Below, piece after piece: positions 42,686 through 51,937 of a DNA stretch of 64,000 bases. Every line of letters begins with the position of its first letter. Within the stretch, counting starts at the first letter, position 1. Below the pieces are notes generated by a model. It searched no databases, was not told the origin of the DNA, and saw only the letters and a list, made by a program, of their open reading frames with translations. The stretch covers positions 276,002 to 340,001 of the forward strand of contig CADAJP010000002.1 in assembly GCA_902788345.1 (NCBI GenBank), written 5' to 3'. Origin of the DNA: an uncultured bacterium (GTDB lineage Bacteria > Cyanobacteriota > Vampirovibrionia > Gastranaerophilales > Gastranaerophilaceae). The position numbers and the translations under genes were made by a program.

Positions 42686-43351
42686 TTAAATTTTACTTTT
42701 GTCAATAGTTGATATAAATTTGACAGCCTCATTTGACGGTATTGCAAAACCAATTCCTATATTGGAAATATTATGGTCGGGATTATATATTGATTGGCTG
42801 ATTCCGATGACTTCTCCTTCCGAATTTAAAATAGGGCCTCCTGAACATCCGGGGTTAATAGCGGCATCAGTTTGAAACCTGTTTTTTACATAATCAATTC
42901 TTGAAATTATCCCTTGGGTTAAGGTATTTGAAAACCCAAACGGATTACCTATAGTCAGTACCTTTTGTCCTACTTTTACACCTTCGGAATCCCCAAAAGA
43001 AACTATTGAAAGTGCTGTTTGCGGATTGATTTTTAAAAGGGCAAGATCTTTTTTGTCTTTCATTTTTGCGACAAATTTTGCTTTGTATGTTTGTCCGTCA
43101 GACATTGTAACATCAATGTTTTTCGCGTTTTCTACCACGTGATATCCTGTTAAAATTAACCCTTCTTTTGTTACAATACATCCTGTGCCTTCTGATATAC
43201 CGTCAGGCAGTTCTGCTGCGACAGATACTATTGCCGGAGTGATTTTTTCATAAACATTGATATTTGTAAGTTCTTCTTTATCATATACCTGTGCATTAAC
43301 AGGACATATAAAAGAAAAAATTATTATAAATGCCGCTAAAAGATTTTTCAT
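42686..43351 (-). CDS. Exported trypsin-like serine protease (HtrA-like, no PDZ)
   Basis: This 221-residue protein has a signal peptide (NLLAAFIIIFSFICPVNA, residues 3-20) and a chymotrypsin-fold protease domain: His in LTGYHVVENA (usually TNxHV), Asp in MKDKKDLALLKI, and Ser in INPGCSGGPIL, in the order of the HtrA/DegP group. It lacks the PDZ domain of HtrA, so it is a short single-domain form. It should act in the periplasm, perhaps in protein quality control. It is a single gene with a terminus about 22 bases before the carrier gene. Confidence 0.88.
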   Translation of the reverse strand: MKNLLAAFIIIFSFICPVNAQVYDKEELTNINVYEKITPAIVSVAAELPDGISEGTGCIVTKEGLILTGYHVVENAKNIDVTMSDGQTYKAKFVAKMKDKKDLALLKINPQTALSIVSFGDSEGVKVGQKVLTIGNPFGFSNTLTQGIISRIDYVKNRFQTDAAINPGCSGGPILNSEGEVIGISQSIYNPDHNISNIGIGFAIPSNEAVKFISTIDKSKI

Positions 43352-43467
43352 ATTTTACCCCTTTTGAAATAATTATTTGAAATGTTAATTGTTAAAACAA
43401 TTCTCCTGACAGGTGTTTTAAGGCAAATTCTTGCAAATATTAAAATAATAAGGTATAATTGATATCA

Positions 43468-43606
43468 AAGAGAATAAGGTAAGAGGGAAATAAGGAAATA
43501 AGTTCTTATCGGTTCTATTGAACAACAAGGTTTTTATATGTGCGAAAGCACTAAAATGAACTTATCCTGCTTATCCTACTTAACAAACTTATCAAACTTA
43601 TTTAAC
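43468..43606. repeat. Family A element, degenerate copy
   Basis: The left arm (43468-43508) reads GAGAATAAGG, then GGGAAATAAGGAAATAAGTTC; the right arm (43556-43606) is a pyrimidine-rich GAACTTATCCTGCTTATCC with repeated CTTA(T/A)C steps. About 45 bases between the arms hold no gene. The copy sits in the leader region of the DUF561 gene, so it may affect its expression. Confidence 0.6.
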
Positions 43607-43624
43607 ATAAAAAAGGAGAAAATT

Positions 43625-44383
43625 ATGTCAAGAATTGATTTATTCAAACAACATTTAGAAGAAAAAAGAGCAGTAAAAATTATCGCAGGTATTGATAATT
43701 TTGATATTGAAAATATTAAAAAAGTTGTATCTTCTGCAGAAAAATCAGGTGCAAGTGCAGTTGATATCTGTGCAAGAGAAGATATTGTTTCTGAAATTCG
43801 TTCAATGACAGATATGCCTATATTTGTATCATCTGTTGTTCCTTCAGAATTAGTCAGAGCAGTTGAATTAGGTGCTGACGGTATTGAAGTTGGTAACTTC
43901 GATACTTTATATAAAGAAGGTCGTTCATTCAGTGCATCTGAAGTTCTTTCTATCGTTGAAGAAACAAAATCAATGCTTGAAGGTATGGATGTATTCTTCT
44001 GTGTTACAATTCCGGGTGAAATTTCTATTTCTGAACAAATTGAACTTGCTCACAAGTTAGAAGAAATGGGTATTGATTTAATCCAGACAGAAGGTCATTA
44101 TACATCTGCTGTTGAAATGGAAGGAGCAAGAGCTTTAATGGACAGAGCAGAATTAACTCTTTCAAATACTGTTGAATTAACAAGAAATGTTGATATACCT
44201 GTTATGACAGCTACAGGTATCAATCCTACAACTGCACCGTTTGCATTTGCTGCAGGTGCAAGTGCTATCGGATGCGGTTCTTGTGTAAACAAATTATCTT
44301 CAGATCTTTCAATGGTTGCTACTTGCTCAGCATTAGTTGAAATTGCAAAGAATAATGCAGTTAAAGTTGCACAATTAGTTTAA
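43625..44383 (+). CDS. DUF561/Ycf23 family protein
   Basis: This 252-residue TIM-barrel-like protein matches Ycf23 (DUF561), a family almost confined to Cyanobacteria and algal plastids. The match covers the whole length: AVKIIAGIDNFDIENIKKVV, SGASAVDICARE, FVSSVVPSELVRAVELGADG, IEVGNFDTLYKEGRSFSASE and IQTEGHYTS. The function is not known; it resembles phosphate-binding barrel enzymes of small-molecule metabolism. The start is MSRIDLF with AAAGGAG upstream; a longer frame (from 43538) runs through a family A repeat. It is a single gene, ending in a terminator. It is the best sign in the window of a cyanobacterial relationship. Confidence 0.9.
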   Translation: MSRIDLFKQHLEEKRAVKIIAGIDNFDIENIKKVVSSAEKSGASAVDICAREDIVSEIRSMTDMPIFVSSVVPSELVRAVELGADGIEVGNFDTLYKEGRSFSASEVLSIVEETKSMLEGMDVFFCVTIPGEISISEQIELAHKLEEMGIDLIQTEGHYTSAVEMEGARALMDRAELTLSNTVELTRNVDIPVMTATGINPTTAPFAFAAGASAIGCGSCVNKLSSDLSMVATCSALVEIAKNNAVKVAQLV

Positions 44384-44403
44384 TTTGTAAATTTATAAAA
44401 ATA

Positions 44404-44435
44404 GAAGATGTGTCTTATTTAAGGCACATCTTTTA
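44404..44435. terminator. Terminator between DUF561 and ispE
   Basis: AAGATGTGTCTT and AAGGCACATCTT pair in a stem and are followed by TTAT on the plus strand. It ends the DUF561 gene and could also face ispE, which stops at 44436. Confidence 0.75.
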
Positions 44436-45227
44436 TTATGCAATACAAACTCCGTAATTAATTGATTTCAAATTATTACTTGTCCAATAATCTTTTTCAT
44501 TTTCAAATTTATCATCAATTATAAAATATGTTGAACCTGAGCCTGTCATAATTGATTTTGGATATTTGTTTTTTATATGCTGAAGTTCTTTATAATCTTC
44601 TATAACAGCCCATTCTAAATCGTTTTCAAAAGAATCATTTGTTTGTGTTTCTTTTTTTACCGAATATTTGGTATAGGCTTCTTTTGCACTTATACCGAGA
44701 TTTAGCGGTTTTATAAGACTTAGATTAAATTCTTCAAACGGCATTGGTTCGATTATTTCCCCCCTGCCTTTTGCAAGTATTTTTCCTCCTTTTAGACATA
44801 CATTCAAATCCGAACCGAGTTTTGAACATAATTCGTGCATTTGGTTTTCTGATAGAGGATTATTAAAAATTTCATTCAATCCGAAAATTGTTCCGGCTGC
44901 ATCTGTGCTTCCGCCTGCAAGTCCTGCTGCAACAGGAATATTTTTTTCAATATAGATTGATATTTTTTGATTTTCAACTTTAGTTATTTCAAGAAATAAT
45001 TTAGCGGCTTTATAAACCAAATTATGTTCATCATAAGGAATTTCGTTACTATTGCCTGTTAAAATAATTTCATTTTTAAAATTATTTTCGGCAGAAATTG
45101 TCAGATAATCAAACAGGTTGATAGTTTGCATAATACTTTCAATATTATGAAACCCGTCATCTCGTTTGCCTGTAATTTTGAGATTAAGATTAATCTTTGC
45201 AGGGCATTTTATTTTTAAAGTTTTCAT
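44436..45227 (-). CDS. ispE: 4-diphosphocytidyl-2-C-methyl-D-erythritol kinase
   Basis: IspE phosphorylates CDP-methylerythritol, the fourth step of the MEP pathway to isoprenoids. The 263-residue GHMP kinase has AKINLNLKITGKRDDGFHNI (Lys and Asp near 9-20), the ATP loop PVAAGLAGGSTDAAG (about 94-108) and MTGSGSTYFII near the end. The length is a little shorter than usual (about 285). It starts three bases after the methyltransferase gene stops, so they are co-transcribed. No other MEP gene is in the window. Confidence 0.93.
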   Translation of the reverse strand: MKTLKIKCPAKINLNLKITGKRDDGFHNIESIMQTINLFDYLTISAENNFKNEIILTGNSNEIPYDEHNLVYKAAKLFLEITKVENQKISIYIEKNIPVAAGLAGGSTDAAGTIFGLNEIFNNPLSENQMHELCSKLGSDLNVCLKGGKILAKGRGEIIEPMPFEEFNLSLIKPLNLGISAKEAYTKYSVKKETQTNDSFENDLEWAVIEDYKELQHIKNKYPKSIMTGSGSTYFIIDDKFENEKDYWTSNNLKSINYGVCIA

Positions 45228-45230
45228 TTA

Positions 45231-46109
45231 CTAAACCTTTTGGAATACGAAAATATATTCGTGATTAAAAATTGAAAAACCGCCTGCTAAAGCACGATAA
45301 CGCCACAAATTAGCGGTTCTGCCTTTTGCTCTTTCGTTACCCTGAATATCTTTAACAATGGTTGATTTTAATTTAAAACCTATTTTTCTCATTCTGTCCA
45401 TACATTCAAAGCCCAGTGGCTGAACTTCTGAATTTTTATAACTGTCACCGATAATCAGGCATGCAAATCGTCCTTTTTCTAACAGGTCGTAACCGTTTTT
45501 TGCAACTTTTTCAAACATATCGTAAAATTCTTCAGTGCTTTCGCAGTTAGATAAATCTTCTTTTTTATCTGAAAATTTGATAATATCGTCATAAGGCGGA
45601 TGAAGCATCAAAAATTGTGCTTTCTTTTCGCCCATAATTTCAAGTCTTGCCTTAACTTTTTCAACGGCATCTTGGCTCGTTGAATCTGAGCATACAAGGT
45701 TTACATCTGTTACGAGTTGTTTTGGTGTAAATTTATTCGAAACAGAATCAACCAAATCTTGTTTTAATTCAACCCCTATACAGCGTCTTTCCATATTAAT
45801 TGCTTCAATACCTGAAGTACCGGAACCGAAAAACATATCAAGAACGACATCACCTTTTTTTGTGTAGCGTTCATACATTTGTTGTGCGATTTGCGGAATA
45901 TAGTTTCCGTGGTAATCGTTAGAATGACCGTGTTCTTTGAGTCTTGACGGGAAAAGCCATAAAGAATTAGTCATAACATGACCGTATTCTTTCCACTTGT
46001 TAAGGTTAATATCACTATATTTAGTGGTTTTTATGTCGGGTTTTTGAACAACCCTTAAATCAGCTTTCTTTTTTGGTTTTAATTTGGTGTTATTTAAAAT
46101 TTTTGCCAA
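45231..46109 (-). CDS. Orphan DNA methyltransferase (N6-A or N4-C type)
   Basis: This 292-residue protein has the SAM-binding motif DVVLDMFFGSGTSGIEAINM (motif I, about 87-106) and the catalytic HPPYDD (motif IV, about 162-167), so it methylates amino groups of adenine or cytosine in DNA. Motif I comes before motif IV with only a short gap, and there is no obvious target-recognition domain between them. The start codon is TTG with GGGAGG eight bases upstream. No restriction nuclease is near, and it forms a transcript with ispE. It may be a house-keeping or prophage-derived methylase; an RNA-type target is less likely. Confidence 0.75.
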   Translation of the reverse strand: MAKILNNTKLKPKKKADLRVVQKPDIKTTKYSDINLNKWKEYGHVMTNSLWLFPSRLKEHGHSNDYHGNYIPQIAQQMYERYTKKGDVVLDMFFGSGTSGIEAINMERRCIGVELKQDLVDSVSNKFTPKQLVTDVNLVCSDSTSQDAVEKVKARLEIMGEKKAQFLMLHPPYDDIIKFSDKKEDLSNCESTEEFYDMFEKVAKNGYDLLEKGRFACLIIGDSYKNSEVQPLGFECMDRMRKIGFKLKSTIVKDIQGNERAKGRTANLWRYRALAGGFSIFNHEYIFVFQKV

Positions 46110-46220
46110 AACTCTTTCCTCCCGTATTTTATCTATTTATCTTATAAAAACTGTTGAAATTTGTAATCAAACAAAAAGAGGATTTTGTGCTATTATCTGT
46201 ATAGATAAAGAGATTGATTT

Positions 46221-48023
46221 ATGACAAGAATAAAACAATTATCAAAAAACCTTGTAAATCAAATAGCGGCGGGTGAAGTTATAGAGCGTCCGGCTTCTGT
46301 TGTAAAAGAATTAACCGAAAATTCAATAGATGCCGGTGCGACAAAGGTCAGTATTGATATTACAAATGATTGCAGGGATATAAGAATTGCCGATAATGGT
46401 TCGGGCATTCATCCTGATGATATAATGCTTGCTTTTTCAAAACACGCAACAAGTAAAATTCAGGAAGATGAAGATTTATTTGATATTCATACTTTTGGCT
46501 TTAGAGGGGAAGCATTAGCAAGCATAATTTCTATTGCAAAAGTTACCTGCATTACAAGAACAGCTGATTTTGAAACAGGAACAAAAGTTATTTGCGAAAA
46601 TTCTGAAGTAAAGCAATGCGAAACAGGTTGTGCCGTTGGTACAATTATGGAGGTTAAGGATTTATTTTATAATTTGCCTGTAAGACTGAAATTTTTGAAA
46701 AATTCAAATACAGAATTTTCTTATATTCAGGAAATAGCTCAATCTATTGCTATTTCGCACCCTGAAGTATCAGTTGAATTAAAAAAATACGGTAAAACTG
46801 TTTTGAAAACTACGGGTCAGAATAATTTAACCCAAACAATAAAGGAGGTTTATTCTTCAGATGTTACAAGTCATTTGAAAGAAGTTTTAAAAACAGATGA
46901 AATTTCCGGATTAAAAATATCAGGTTTTGTAAGCACCCCTGATTACACCCGTTCGAGTAAAAAATCCTATTATATGTATATAAATTCCCGTGCGGTAAAA
47001 TGTCCGGTATTCCAAAAAGCAGTAGATAATGTGTATAGAACATTAACAGCAAGCAATAAATATCCGTTTATTGTTCTGAATTTGGAAATTCCGCCGCATG
47101 ATGTTGATGTAAATGTCCACCCGACAAAAAAAGAAGTTCGATACAAAAATCCTAATCAGATTTATAATTTCATTTATACTGCGGTTCAGGGCGGATTATC
47201 CAATTATGTGGAAGCGACAAATATAAAATCTTTTTCTGCTCCAAATGAAAATAATCCTGCACCTATTTCGCAAAGTTTATCTCCTGTTGTTCAGTTCCCG
47301 CGTTCAAATGGTGAAGTGTATGTGGATGAAAAATCAGACACAATGTATGTTTCTGATAATGTATTTGAAAAAATGCAAAATCACTATCAAAATTTTGGCG
47401 AAAAGAAAGATTACACTTTGCAGACTTCTCAACAGCAGATGTTTGAAACAGCTTCTCCGATAGAGCAAAATGCAGACAAAATTATTGGTCAGTACAGAGA
47501 TACGTATATTCTTATTGAAACAGAAGATGGACTTGAAATAGTTGATCAGCATATAGCACAAGAAAGATACAATTACGAAAAATTGCAAAATGAAAAGGAA
47601 ATAGTTTCTCAACTGCTTTTTGTGTCAGATGTAGTCGAATTATCAGCTTCCGAGGTTGAACTTGTAAAAAATAATATTGAAAAATTTGAACATTTTGGCT
47701 ACGGCATAGAATTTTTAAGTGATACAGAATTAATCTTCAGAAAAATTCCTCAAATTCTTGCAAAGGTTAATCCAAAAGAAATTATGTCCGATATTTTGCA
47801 AAATATTGAAGGGAATTTGGATAATATAGAAGAAAATATTTTGAAAACAACTGCCTGTAAAGCATCTGTAAAAGCAAATACACCGTTATCGATATGGCAG
47901 ATGCAGGAAATTATTAAAAAATGGCGTACCACAAAAATGCCATATACCTGTCCTCATGGCAGACCGATTACTCATACAATAAGTCATAAAGAGCTTGCAG
48001 GATTTTTCCAAAGGGCAAAGTAG
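46221..48023 (+). CDS. mutL: DNA mismatch repair protein MutL
   Basis: MutL couples mismatch recognition by MutS to strand removal. The 600-residue protein has the GHKL ATPase N-terminus (NQIAAGEVIERPASVVKELT, DNGSGIHPDD, FGFRGEALASI) and a C-terminal domain with the endonuclease motif DQHIAQERYNYEK, equivalent to DQHAx2Ex4E with Ile in place of Ala, plus ACKASVKAN and CPHGRP. So it belongs to the nicking type found where MutH is absent. The length is normal, and mutS is not adjacent. A -10-like TATAGAT lies 14-22 bases before the ATG. Confidence 0.95.
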   Translation: MTRIKQLSKNLVNQIAAGEVIERPASVVKELTENSIDAGATKVSIDITNDCRDIRIADNGSGIHPDDIMLAFSKHATSKIQEDEDLFDIHTFGFRGEALASIISIAKVTCITRTADFETGTKVICENSEVKQCETGCAVGTIMEVKDLFYNLPVRLKFLKNSNTEFSYIQEIAQSIAISHPEVSVELKKYGKTVLKTTGQNNLTQTIKEVYSSDVTSHLKEVLKTDEISGLKISGFVSTPDYTRSSKKSYYMYINSRAVKCPVFQKAVDNVYRTLTASNKYPFIVLNLEIPPHDVDVNVHPTKKEVRYKNPNQIYNFIYTAVQGGLSNYVEATNIKSFSAPNENNPAPISQSLSPVVQFPRSNGEVYVDEKSDTMYVSDNVFEKMQNHYQNFGEKKDYTLQTSQQQMFETASPIEQNADKIIGQYRDTYILIETEDGLEIVDQHIAQERYNYEKLQNEKEIVSQLLFVSDVVELSASEVELVKNNIEKFEHFGYGIEFLSDTELIFRKIPQILAKVNPKEIMSDILQNIEGNLDNIEENILKTTACKASVKANTPLSIWQMQEIIKKWRTTKMPYTCPHGRPITHTISHKELAGFFQRAK

Positions 48024-48077
48024 TATTATTTGAAACTAAAATGAACACTGTTTTCTGATTAAGAATAATTATTATTC

Positions 48078-48383
48078 AGGTATTTATATGTTATGTTACA
48101 GTAATATCTCTCCATTGGAGAGAAAAGAATTTCAAGACAAAACGTAGTTGAGTCTTAGAAATTCAAGAGAGGGTAAAATCAAAACCCTCTCCCCAACCCA
48201 GCACAAGGCACGCAGTTTCACAGAACTCGAAAATCTCGTTCGTTCAACTAGTGTCTCCCAAGAGAGGGAGAAAATAAAAAACTCACCTGAAAATCTAAGT
48301 TTCGCAAACTCAACTTGATTTTCCAACCTCTCCCCTACAGAGAGGTTTTGGTATATTTACTGTAACATTGTATATATTTGCCT
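48078..48383. mobile_element. MITE-like element, family B copy 2 (long form)
   Basis: This 306-bp element fills the 366-base gap after mutL. The ends match copies 1 and 3 (AGGTATTTATATGTTATGTTACAGT on the left and TACTGTAACATTGTATATAT on the right, with CCT as outer end). It is longer than the other copies because about 110 bp with further CCTCTCCC/GAGAGGG pairs (48180-48290) are inserted in the middle. No gene is seen in it. Confidence 0.8.
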
Positions 48384-48389
48384 AAAATA

Positions 48390-48977
48390 TTATTTTTCGG
48401 GTGCTTCCAGCCATTCAAGCATAGGTAAGATTTCGCCTGATTCAAGTTTATATTGTTTTGCAAGTTCGCTGTTTAAAACTCTGTCAATGCGGAGGTTTAT
48501 TTTTGGTACATCGGAAATATTTAAAATGCTGTTTTCTTTATCAAAATATTCGCTGTAATTAAGTCCGTTATAAACACAATCAGGAAGTCTTACATATCCT
48601 TCTTTATCGTCATAATAGCAAATCCCGAAGGTTCGGCAAATTATTCCCCTGTATTCATAAACACAGCATTCTCCATTGATTAAAAACGGACAAACATGTT
48701 CAAATCTTTCTCCCTTAAAATCTTTTTTATCCAAAAGCAATTGTCTGATATTTTGCTGAACAAGAATTTTTGTGGTTTCAGGCAGATTAATATAACCTTC
48801 TGTCAAATAAGAAAATTCTAAATGTGAAAACGGATAATCTCCTTTTGTGCAACAACCGGTGCAGCCTTTTTGACATTTAATGTATTTTTTTTGTGTTTCA
48901 AAAAGGTATGATAATAAATTATCAAAGTCTTGCAGAAATTTTCTGTAATTGTCAAACATAGTATTATAGACCTTCAA
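48390..48977 (-). CDS. YkgJ-family Cys-rich metal-binding protein
   Basis: This 195-residue protein belongs to the YkgJ (UPF0153, zinc/iron-chelating) family. The cysteine pattern is clear: CQKGCTGCCTKGDYPFSHLE (about 38-57), then VCPFLINGECCVYEYRGIIC, RTFGICYYD and a final DCVY. The eight or more cysteines form a metal or cluster site of unknown function. The gene overlaps the ArnT-like transferase gene by 14 bases. It is not known to be an enzyme; in other bacteria it is found near many functions. Confidence 0.82.
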   Translation of the reverse strand: MKVYNTMFDNYRKFLQDFDNLLSYLFETQKKYIKCQKGCTGCCTKGDYPFSHLEFSYLTEGYINLPETTKILVQQNIRQLLLDKKDFKGERFEHVCPFLINGECCVYEYRGIICRTFGICYYDDKEGYVRLPDCVYNGLNYSEYFDKENSILNISDVPKINLRIDRVLNSELAKQYKLESGEILPMLEWLEAPEK

Positions 48978-50637
48978 TCATTATATATCTTTTTCCGGTT
49001 TTGACAATATTACATTTTAAGTTATCCTTTATTTGTTCGAAATTCTTTAATTTCAGTATTACAAGGTTGTCTTTTCTGTTTAAATCTTCGGTGATGACAT
49101 TTATGTCCATATCTTCATTATTATAATCAGCAATTTTGTTGTTGTAGTAAATCAGAGAATATTTCCTGTTCATTCCGTTTGCACTAATTGTTTTATTCTG
49201 TGATTGTGCATATTTTGCAAATTCAACAAGATCATTTTGACCGAATTTGTAATCAACTTCAAAAAATTGTTTTGTGCCGAACATAGAAACAATCATCATA
49301 AATACAACATATAAAGCGAAAATATCCGTATATTTTTTGCATTTTACAAATACTATTGATAAAATTCCAAAAACAATTAATATACAAGCCCACAATATTT
49401 TAATATCGTTAATGTAATAATTTATATCCGCAGGAAGAAATAGTCCTGAAAATAATGCAATCGTACCTGCGATAGTGAATATTGTTCCGACAGTTATAAC
49501 AGATATATTTATTGGTTTTGTGTGCATTTTGTTTTCTGTATAATCAACCCATAAAAATCCGCAAATGAGTGCCAACGGGTAATATATCGGTAAAATATAT
49601 GTTGCAAGTTTTGTGGAAGATGATGAGAAAAACAACATTATCCAAAGCCCTAATACAGAGGCAAGATAAATTAATTTATGTGTGTTATCAAGTTCGCTGA
49701 ATTTTTTATATTTTTCATAGAATTTGTTTTTTGTTATATTTTTAAGTCTTTCAATCAGTACGGCAATTGATGAGAATATCCATGGAATAAATCCCCATAA
49801 AACAACTCCGAAATAGTATAAAAACGGTCTTTTTCTGCCGATATCCTGAGAGTTGAAAAATCTGTGCCAATGGTGTTTGATGATATATTCGTCAAAAAAT
49901 GCACTGCCGTGAATTTTTAGCATAATTATATGCCAAGGCAAAATTATTAAAGTGAATAGAATTATCCCGACTAAAAAATTGACAGGTTTGAACATTTTTT
50001 TCAGGCTGCCCGTAATTAATGAACATATAAAAGCTCCGCCAAATGCGATTGCAGGTGCAGGAATACCTTTTGCCATTGCTCCAAGTCCTGTGAAAATGTA
50101 AAACAACCACCAATATATTTTTTCGTGTTTTTCCTGACAAAAATATGTTGAAATAAAGCAAATCAACGCAAGACAAACGTAAAAAGTTAATACCATATCC
50201 AAAATTGCATATTTTGACAAAATTAAAAATTCAACCGAAGTTGCCAAAATCAATGATGAAACAATCCCAAATTTTCTGTTAACCCAGTGTTTTGAAGTGA
50301 AATATGTTACAAATGCAAGAATAAAACCCAGCAATGCAACAGGAAATCTTGCGGTAAATTCATTGATTTTTCCGCCGAATAAAAAGAATGACATACATTC
50401 ATTCCAAAAATATAACGGCGGTTTTTCAAAGAAAAATTCTCCGTTTAAATATAAAGTTAAAAAATCTTTTGAATGAAACATATCTCTTGCCATTGCAACA
50501 TATCTTGTTTCATCAACATCCATAAGATAATAATTGCCTAAATTAAAGAAAAATAACAAGGAAAAAATAATTCCAAGTCCTGCAATAATAAACATTTCAG
50601 AATGTTTTTTCACAAAATCATATAAATTTTCCAGCAT
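48964..50637 (-). CDS. ArnT-like glycosyltransferase, PMT_2 family
   Basis: This 557-residue protein has about 11-12 membrane helices and the GT-C fold of ArnT/PMT-type glycosyltransferases, which use polyprenyl-phosphate sugars. The first loop has LMDVDETRYVAMARDM (about 38-53), with the Asp-Glu pair needed for metal and acceptor, then EKPPLYFW (about 69-76) and a large C-terminal soluble part. ArnT adds aminoarabinose to lipid A in enterics; the sugar and acceptor are unknown here. It is co-transcribed with the YkgJ-type gene. Confidence 0.85.
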   Translation of the reverse strand: MLENLYDFVKKHSEMFIIAGLGIIFSLLFFFNLGNYYLMDVDETRYVAMARDMFHSKDFLTLYLNGEFFFEKPPLYFWNECMSFFLFGGKINEFTARFPVALLGFILAFVTYFTSKHWVNRKFGIVSSLILATSVEFLILSKYAILDMVLTFYVCLALICFISTYFCQEKHEKIYWWLFYIFTGLGAMAKGIPAPAIAFGGAFICSLITGSLKKMFKPVNFLVGIILFTLIILPWHIIMLKIHGSAFFDEYIIKHHWHRFFNSQDIGRKRPFLYYFGVVLWGFIPWIFSSIAVLIERLKNITKNKFYEKYKKFSELDNTHKLIYLASVLGLWIMLFFSSSSTKLATYILPIYYPLALICGFLWVDYTENKMHTKPINISVITVGTIFTIAGTIALFSGLFLPADINYYINDIKILWACILIVFGILSIVFVKCKKYTDIFALYVVFMMIVSMFGTKQFFEVDYKFGQNDLVEFAKYAQSQNKTISANGMNRKYSLIYYNNKIADYNNEDMDINVITEDLNRKDNLVILKLKNFEQIKDNLKCNIVKTGKRYIMIEGL

Positions 50638-50661
50638 ATAAATACCCTCTGATTAAAATAG

Positions 50662-51900
50662 TTATTTTATTAAAGCAATACAATCTTCATAAGAAACAGT
50701 CTTTTGTTCGGAAGTTTCTAAATTTTTAACAGAAACCTGTTTGTTTGCAATTTCATCTTCACCTAATATAAGTGCATATTTAGCAGTTTTTGATGCTTTC
50801 TCCAACTGTTTTGTAAATTTTTTGTTGGACAAATCCATTTCTGTATTGATATTATTTTCTCTTAAATATTGTGCAAGTTTGAATGCTTCAACCGGATTAT
50901 TAGAAACAATAAATGCATCTGATAGAGAAGGTGTTTTTTCAGGTAAAAGTGAAATTAATCTTTCCATACCCATTGCAAAACCAACTGCCGGTGTAGGTTC
51001 TCCGCCAAGTTCTGATACAAGATTATCATATCTTCCGCCTCCGCAAACAGCATTTTGTGAACCCAAATTGTTTGATTTTATTTCAAAAACAGTTCTTGTA
51101 TAATAGTCCAAACCTCTTACAAGATGTTTGTTTTCGCTATATTTTACATCTAAATTATCAAGATATTTTTTTAGTTCTGTGTAATGCTCTGAACATTCTT
51201 CACATAAAAAGTCTGAAGTTATAACTTTTTGAATTTCGGGTTTAGAGTATATTTGCTGACAATCAGGGACTTTGCAATCTAAAAGTCTTAACGGATTTTT
51301 TTCAAATCTTTCCTGACAATCTTCGCACAAATCCTTTAAATACGGTCTTATAACTTCTTTTAAATTTTCTTTAAAAACTGCACGACATTTTGGACAGCCG
51401 AGTGAATTAATTTCAACTTCCAAATCGTTTAATCCGATTGATTTTAAGAAATTTACTGCAGTTAAAATAACTTCAGCATCAGCTTGCGGTTGTTTTATTC
51501 CGAACATTTCAACCCCAACCTGATGGAATTGTCTTTGTCTGCCCGCCTGCGGTCTTTCATACCTAAACATCGGACCTTTATACCAGAGTTTTACCGGTGC
51601 GGAGAGTCTTGACATACCGTTTTCTATATAAGAGCGAACAACCCCTGCTGTGTTTTCAGGTCTTAATGTAATAGAGCGGTCGCTTTTTTCAAAAGTATAC
51701 ATTTCTTTATTTACAATATCAGTTGTTTCACCAACTCCGCGTGAAAATAAATCCGTACTTTCAATAATCGGGGTGCGAATTTCTTTAAAACCGAATGAAG
51801 AAAATATTTTATTAGCTTTTTCTTCTATAAATTGCCACATTTCAATATCCTGAGGCAATATATCTTTTGTTCCTTTTAATACTTTTATAATCTGTGCCAT
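50662..51900 (-). CDS. hisS: Histidyl-tRNA synthetase
   Basis: HisS charges tRNA-His. The 412-residue protein has class II motifs: MAQIIKVLKGTKDILPQDIE start, motif 2 FRYERPQAGRQRQFHQVGVE (about 112-131), LVRGLDYYTRTVFE and AVCGGGRYDNLVSELGG, and a C-terminal anticodon domain. A Cys-rich region (about 175-232, with CPKCRAVF, CEDCQERFE, CKVPDCQ, CEECSEHY) gives it a possible zinc site, found in some HisS and HisZ proteins. The start is MAQ because a TTGACT-16-TATAAT promoter ends six bases before it; the longer frame (51921) would cross this promoter. Confidence 0.94.
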   Translation of the reverse strand: MAQIIKVLKGTKDILPQDIEMWQFIEEKANKIFSSFGFKEIRTPIIESTDLFSRGVGETTDIVNKEMYTFEKSDRSITLRPENTAGVVRSYIENGMSRLSAPVKLWYKGPMFRYERPQAGRQRQFHQVGVEMFGIKQPQADAEVILTAVNFLKSIGLNDLEVEINSLGCPKCRAVFKENLKEVIRPYLKDLCEDCQERFEKNPLRLLDCKVPDCQQIYSKPEIQKVITSDFLCEECSEHYTELKKYLDNLDVKYSENKHLVRGLDYYTRTVFEIKSNNLGSQNAVCGGGRYDNLVSELGGEPTPAVGFAMGMERLISLLPEKTPSLSDAFIVSNNPVEAFKLAQYLRENNINTEMDLSNKKFTKQLEKASKTAKYALILGEDEIANKQVSVKNLETSEQKTVSYEDCIALIK

Positions 51901-51906
51901 AAACCG

Positions 51907-51934
51907 ATTATATAATTTCAATGGGGTAAGTCAA
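51907..51934 (-). promoter_or_regulatory. hisS promoter, leaderless layout
   Basis: TTGACT (51929-51934), a 16-base spacer and TATAAT (51907-51912) stand six bases before the ATG at 51900. Transcription is expected to start at or next to the A of ATG. No ribosome-binding site is present. Confidence 0.75.
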
Positions 51935-51937
51935 TAT

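Noticed and set aside
45231..46109. Restriction-modification system
   Set aside because: Only a methyltransferase is present; neighbours are ispE and mutL and no endonuclease or specificity gene is seen.
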